DNA of 44,285 bases from Acidimicrobiia bacterium (GTDB lineage Bacteria > Actinomycetota > Acidimicrobiia > Spongiisociales > UBA5794): the NCBI GenBank assembly GCA_030066755.1, contig JASJAX010000004.1, positions 1 to 44,285 on the forward strand. The letters are read 5' to 3'. Each line of letters opens with the position of its first letter. Within the stretch, counting starts at the first letter, position 1. Of this stretch, positions 40,772-44,285 are shown in pieces. The notes beneath the pieces were generated by a model, which was given only the letters and a program-made list of their open reading frames with translations, did no database searches and was not told the origin of the DNA. The position numbers were made by a program, and so were the translations under genes.

Positions 40772-41113
40772 CTAGCGCTTCTCTTTGATCCGGGTGGCCT
40801 TGCCGACCCGATCGCGCAGGTAGTAGAGCTTGGCGCGACGAACGTCACCGCGGCGGGTGACCTCGATCTTCTGGATGATGGGTGCGTGCACGGGGAAGAT
40901 GCGCTCGACGCCGACGCCGAAGCTGAGCTTGCGAACCGTGAAGGTCTCGCGGGCCCCGCCGCCGCTGCGGGCGATCACCACACCCTCGAACACCTGCACC
41001 CGCTCACGGCCACCTTCGATCACGCGGACGTGCACCTTCACGGTGTCGCCCGGACCGAAGTCCGGCACGTCGTCGCGCAGATACGCGGCCTCGATGTGGT
41101 CGAGCGTGTTCAC
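40772..41113 (-). CDS. rplS: Ribosomal protein L19
   Basis: L19 sits at the 30S-50S interface. The 113-aa product matches throughout: [20 protein letters not shown], then [37 protein letters not shown] and the C-terminal [22 protein letters not shown] region. The GTG at 41113 has GGAGGACCT upstream. trmD lies upstream with a 294-bp gap holding a heptad array and the 3' element, so rplS probably has its own promoter (TAACAT near 41165). Confidence 0.97.
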   Translation of the reverse strand: MNTLDHIEAAYLRDDVPDFGPGDTVKVHVRVIEGGRERVQVFEGVVIARSGGGARETFTVRKLSFGVGVERIFPVHAPIIQKIEVTRRGDVRRAKLYYLRDRVGKATRIKEKR

Positions 41114-41161
41114 AGGTCCTCCAGAGACGGAAAAGAAGAGAAGAGGAATCTCGAGGGCGAG

Positions 41162-41167
41162 ATGTTA
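41162..41167 (-). promoter_or_regulatory. Candidate -10 box of rplS
   Basis: TAACAT on the minus strand lies about 50 bp before the rplS start. I see no good -35. The leader would contain a pyrimidine-rich run before GGAGGACCT. Confidence 0.4.
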
Positions 41168-41202
41168 CCCGCGATCCGTGGGGAAGGCGAGCCCAGGCGG
41201 GA

Positions 41203-41244
41203 GCCGCCAGCCACCAGCCACCAGCCACGAGCCACGAGCCAGGG
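41203..41244. repeat. Heptad array (GCCACCA type)
   Basis: Six units in register: GCCGCCA, GCCACCA, GCCACCA, GCCACGA, GCCACGA, GCCAGGG. It lies between trmD and rplS. This is the one array without GT at the start of its units. No opposite arm is apparent. Confidence 0.75.
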
Positions 41245-41322
41245 ATTGTCCGTGTTGCCCTGACGTCTGCGTGAACACCCTTCTCGAGACTCGGGGCTTG
41301 ACCGCACCCAGGCTGCGATCCG

Positions 41323-41404
41323 GGCTGCCGCGTTGTGCACGGAGTCGAGCGGCGTCGGGGCCGGTGGCTCGACCTCGGCGATGCTGAGGTCACGCCTGCC
41401 GCGT
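41323..41404 (-). other. 3' element after trmD (two GCTGCCGCGT-like copies and a hairpin)
   Basis: GGCTGCCGCGT lies at 41323-41333, and a one-mismatch copy GCCTGCCGCGT at 41394-41404, ending 3 bp before the trmD stop codon. Between them, GTCGAGC/GCTCGAC (41344-41373) and GACCTCGG/CTGAGGTC (41371-41391, with one G-T pair) can form alternative hairpins. The layout matches the elements after imuB and rseP. Confidence 0.5.
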
Positions 41405-41407
41405 GGA

Positions 41408-42079
41408 TCAGTCCTCCCGCAGCAAGTCTGGGCGCCGGTCGCGGGTGCGTTGCCGGCGCTGCTCGGCGCGCCACTCGGCGATCTTCCCGTGGTCGCCACT
41501 GAGGAGGACCTCCGGGACCTTCATTCCACGGAACTCGGCTGGTCGGGTGTACTGAGGTTCCTCGAGAAGGCCGTCGTGTCGGAAGCTCTCAGTCTCCGTC
41601 GACTCCGGATTGCCGACAACTCCCGGAATGAGGCGTACCACACCCTCGATGATCGCCAACGCCGCCGCTTCGCCGCCGAGGAGAACGAAGTCGCCGAGCG
41701 AGACTTCCTCATCGATGTAGTGGTCCGCGATACGTTCGTCGACGCCCTCATACCGCCCGCACACCAACGTGAGCGCCGGCATCTGCGACCAGCGATCGAG
41801 CATTGACTGGTCGAGCGGTTTGCCAGCCGGCGTCAGGAGGATACGGTGGGTGTGCTCGAGTGGATCGAGCGCCTGGGCAAGGGGCTCAATCATCATCACC
41901 ATGCCGGCACCTCCCCCGAAAGGTGCGTCGTCGACCTGCCGATGGACTCCCTTACCGAAGGTTCGAAGATCTACGAGGTCGACGGACACGGCGCCTCGCT
42001 CTTGCGCCCGACCGACGAAGCTGACCTGTAGCGGCGAAGCGAAGAATTCCGGGAAGATGGTGATGATGGAGATGTCCAC
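41408..42079 (-). CDS. trmD: tRNA (guanine-37-N1)-methyltransferase TrmD
   Basis: TrmD methylates G37 of tRNAs using SAM, preventing frameshifts. The 223-aa protein shows ISIITIFPEFF, DDAPFGGGAGMVM, VCGRYEGVDERI and the trefoil-knot block LGGEAAALAIIEGVVRLIPG then VGNPES. The GTG at 42079 begins the family sequence and has TACCCT 6 nt upstream; the long open frame upstream is antisense to the lipoprotein gene. rpsP and rimM, the usual upstream neighbours, are absent here; the adjacent gene is divergent. Confidence 0.96.
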   Translation of the reverse strand: MDISIITIFPEFFASPLQVSFVGRAQERGAVSVDLVDLRTFGKGVHRQVDDAPFGGGAGMVMMIEPLAQALDPLEHTHRILLTPAGKPLDQSMLDRWSQMPALTLVCGRYEGVDERIADHYIDEEVSLGDFVLLGGEAAALAIIEGVVRLIPGVVGNPESTETESFRHDGLLEEPQYTRPAEFRGMKVPEVLLSGDHGKIAEWRAEQRRQRTRDRRPDLLRED

Positions 42080-42085
42080 GGGCAC

Positions 42086-42091
42086 AGGGTA
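42086..42091 (-). promoter_or_regulatory. Leaderless-type -10 box TACCCT
   Basis: TACCCT on the minus strand ends 6 nt before the trmD GTG. No Shine-Dalgarno sequence is present. Confidence 0.55.
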
Positions 42092-42127
42092 TCCGCCCTG
42101 GGTCATGTCGAGGGGATGGAGCCGGCA

Positions 42128-43678
42128 ATGTCGATGACCCGACGTCTGCTGAGTGTCCTCGCCGCCTTGGCCTTCGTGACCGCAGCCTGCGCTGCGGAAC
42201 CGGCGGCGTCGACGTCTGCCCCATCGACGGCCGCTCCCCCACCTCCTGAGGCGGCACCGCAAGAGGAAGTTGCGACCCCCAGCACCCTGCCACCCCCGAC
42301 CGTGCTGGCGGCGCCGGTGCTGCCGAACCCGCTGACGCAGCGAGCCATCGACGCTGAAATGCTCTCCCATATGCCGATGCCGCGATTGGATGCACCTCTC
42401 GCCGGCTTCACGGCTTCCGTGATTCGAGAAGAATCGAACGAGACCGCGGTCGATCGTCTTCCTCCGTCGTATGACGAGCGTGAGGACCAGGTCACCTTCG
42501 GCCGTGAGAGCGGATATCGATCGGTGCTTCGCCCCACGAGGTTCTTCGGGACCGGCACCCTCGCCGCCGACACGTGGGTTGCGACCTTCACCACCGCGTT
42601 GGGCGCCTCCGAGTATCTCGAGGACTACGCCAAAGATCTCGCCAAGAACGGCGACGCGGGACGTGCCCCCGATCTCGTCGCCATCGAGGTGCGGACCTTC
42701 CCCGTCGAGGAAGTGGGCGACGAGGCGGCCGGGTTCATCATCGTGGCCGAGGAGCCCTCGACGAGCTCGGTGTACCAGGAGACCATCGTGGCGTTCCGTA
42801 TCGGCCGGCTGCTGGCATTCGCGAGCCTGTTCCGCGACGACGACCTCGACGTGCGCATCCCGGCACTGCAGGTTGCCGGAGCGTTCGAACAGCGGATCGT
42901 CTCGGTGCTGGACGGCAGCTTCGAGACCGTCGAGATCGCTCCCGATCCGCAGCTGGCCGCGTTCACGTTCTCGTATCGCCAATCGTTGACTCAGCGGTAT
43001 CGGTACGTCGTCGTGCCCGAGGGAGTCGACGATTCCGGTGGCGGCGACGGAGTCGGCGACGGCGATGGCGATGGCGAAACGCCCGGCACCACGATCCCAG
43101 TCGTATGGGACACGGAGACCGACACGACGACGGTCCGGTCCGAGGGGACGGTGATCGGCGAAGACTTCGAGTGCTCGGTCCGCATCACGAGCCCGGCCAT
43201 CTCGATTCGCCGGACGTACGTCGTCGCCGGCGGTCTGGCATGGGTCTCGGATCGTGGTGGCGCGTTCAAGGAGATCGATCGTTTCGAGGAGCCGTGGGCG
43301 GCCGATCTCGTCTACTGCCCGGGGTGGTCACCGGACCGGACGACGTCCGGAGTACGGACCGTCACGCGACCCGGGAACGGAGTGCTCGAACCATTCGGCG
43401 AGGGCACCGCAGAGCGGTTCGAACTCGATCGCGACGACCTCATTGCGGTGGGACTCGCCGGCGAAGACGGGACCGGCATCTCGGTCAGCTGGTTCAACAT
43501 CGTGACGGCAGGCGACGGCCCGTGGGTCGTCGATCTCGCACTTCGTCTGAGCGGGACGACGGCGTCGCTCGAACGTGCTGTGGGGCCCGGGTTCTATCCG
43601 GGTGCGACGGTGAGCATCGACATCGCTTTCGAGGCGGACGACCTCAACTCGGAGACGCTCTCGATCACGCTGCCCTGA
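42128..43678 (+). CDS. Putative lipoprotein of unknown function
   Basis: A 516-aa exported protein. The N-terminus MSMTRRLLSVLAALAFVTAAC is a signal peptide ending in a lipobox-like TAAC, followed by an Ala/Pro/Thr-rich spacer to about residue 65. The remainder shows no family I recognise. A Gly/Asp-rich segment (SGGGDGVGDGDGDGETPG, about residue 310) separates two extracytoplasmic parts. I chose the ATG at 42128 because GGAG lies 6 nt upstream; ATG 42116 has its purine run directly against the codon. It diverges from trmD and converges with the TetR gene (5 bp). Confidence 0.75.
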   Translation: MSMTRRLLSVLAALAFVTAACAAEPAASTSAPSTAAPPPPEAAPQEEVATPSTLPPPTVLAAPVLPNPLTQRAIDAEMLSHMPMPRLDAPLAGFTASVIREESNETAVDRLPPSYDEREDQVTFGRESGYRSVLRPTRFFGTGTLAADTWVATFTTALGASEYLEDYAKDLAKNGDAGRAPDLVAIEVRTFPVEEVGDEAAGFIIVAEEPSTSSVYQETIVAFRIGRLLAFASLFRDDDLDVRIPALQVAGAFEQRIVSVLDGSFETVEIAPDPQLAAFTFSYRQSLTQRYRYVVVPEGVDDSGGGDGVGDGDGDGETPGTTIPVVWDTETDTTTVRSEGTVIGEDFECSVRITSPAISIRRTYVVAGGLAWVSDRGGAFKEIDRFEEPWAADLVYCPGWSPDRTTSGVRTVTRPGNGVLEPFGEGTAERFELDRDDLIAVGLAGEDGTGISVSWFNIVTAGDGPWVVDLALRLSGTTASLERAVGPGFYPGATVSIDIAFEADDLNSETLSITLP

Positions 43679-43683
43679 GCGAC

Positions 43684-44268
43684 CTAGGGACGCAACCCGG
43701 CGATCAGGAAGGCGACGGCGGCATCGGCGATCCCGTGCACCTCTTGTTTCGGCTCCGCTGCGTCCATCACCTCCCGACCGGCGGTCATGATGACCTGATA
43801 CATCAAGCGAACTGCGAGGCGTGGCGGCATGGACCGGAAGACACCTGTTGACGTGCCGCGTTGGTAGATCGCCGTGAACGCCTTGGACAGGTTCACGTGG
43901 GACTCGGCGATTCGCGCTTGCGCTGCGTCGGAGAGCCGCGGGACTTCCTGGTGGAGCAGCAGACCCAGATGATCGGTACCGACGAACTCGACCATGCGAG
44001 CCGTCAACTCGGCGAGTTCCTTCTCGGCCGGGAGTCCGTCGGGGATCGCGCCGACCAGCTCGTTCATCAGCTCAGGCACTCGCGTGGCGACGAGATCGAC
44101 CAGCAGTTCCTCCTTGCTGGCGAAGTACTCGTAGAACGTCGTGCGACCGATCCCTGCTTCGGCGGCGATGTCGGCGTGCGACGTGTTCATGTAGCCGAAG
44201 CGAGCAAAGTGCTCGACGGCGGCGTCGAGGAGAGCGCGTCGGGTACGTTCTCGTGACTCAGCAGACAT
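43684..44268 (-). CDS. TetR/AcrR-family transcriptional regulator
   Basis: A 194-aa regulator with the TetR N-terminal DNA-binding domain: TRRALLDAAVEHFARFGY, then the helix-turn-helix HADIAAEAGIGRTTFYEYF and SKEELL. The ligand-binding domain (about residues 60-194) has no assignable ligand. The ATG at 44268 has GGAG about 6 nt upstream. Its likely target, usually divergent, lies beyond the window edge. The lipoprotein gene is convergent, so it is not an obvious target. Confidence 0.92.
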   Translation of the reverse strand: MSAESRERTRRALLDAAVEHFARFGYMNTSHADIAAEAGIGRTTFYEYFASKEELLVDLVATRVPELMNELVGAIPDGLPAEKELAELTARMVEFVGTDHLGLLLHQEVPRLSDAAQARIAESHVNLSKAFTAIYQRGTSTGVFRSMPPRLAVRLMYQVIMTAGREVMDAAEPKQEVHGIADAAVAFLIAGLRP

Positions 44269-44285
44269 GGCGTGCTCCAGCTGGA

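Overview
The window is a stretch of high-GC bacterial chromosome. It almost certainly comes from an actinobacterium, and the class Acidimicrobiia is my best guess. The pointers are an actinobacterial-type SOS box, a DUF2469 gene next to yraN, a whiG-type sigma gene beside rpsB, many GTG and TTG starts, many apparent leaderless promoters, and exported proteins with Thr-rich spacers. I see no rRNA, tRNA, insertion sequence, prophage or CRISPR array.

Positions 1-9043 are accessory and mixed-strand. They hold the end of an unknown gene, a 5-formyltetrahydrofolate cyclo-ligase coupled to an MFE-2-like short-chain dehydrogenase, and a Thr-rich membrane-anchored protein. A YcaQ-type DNA glycosylase gene diverges from a PlsC-type acyltransferase gene. 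Next come a small membrane protein and an imuA-imuB mutagenesis operon whose promoter spacer carries a perfect LexA palindrome, followed by a cupin protein, a GNAT acetyltransferase and dodecin.

Positions 9246-42079 are a long, mostly minus-strand housekeeping superoperon. In transcription order it reads trmD, rplS, lepB, alkA-like, lepB, DUF2469, yraN, enoyl-CoA hydratase, comM, dprA, xerC, whiG, rpsB, tsf, pyrH, frr, cdsA, dxr, hypA-like, Mrp-like ATPase, rseP, ispG, proS, rimP, nusA, infB, ylxP, rbfA, nrnA, truB, ribF, RidA-like, rpsO and pnp. Many neighbours overlap by 4 nt, which points to translational coupling. Plus-strand exceptions are a rhodanese gene and a two-gene cassette (37-aa membrane peptide and 72-aa putative zinc protein). 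The window ends with a lipoprotein-like gene convergent with a TetR regulator.

The most unusual signal is not a gene. At least ten intergenic regions carry short arrays with an exact 7-bp period but different heptad sequences, mostly of the form GT[A/C]NNNN. In several, the two halves form long imperfect inverted repeats in the same heptad register. They lie beside gene ends, and three genes also share a downstream element containing CGACCTC and GCTGCCGCGT. Other points of note are a HypA-like/Mrp-like pair placed between dxr and rseP, a terminator-like hairpin in the rimP-nusA-infB leader, eleven TANNNT hexamers 5-8 nt before start codons, and an RG/RD-rich tail on PNPase. No database search was possible, so family names rest on motifs and gene order.
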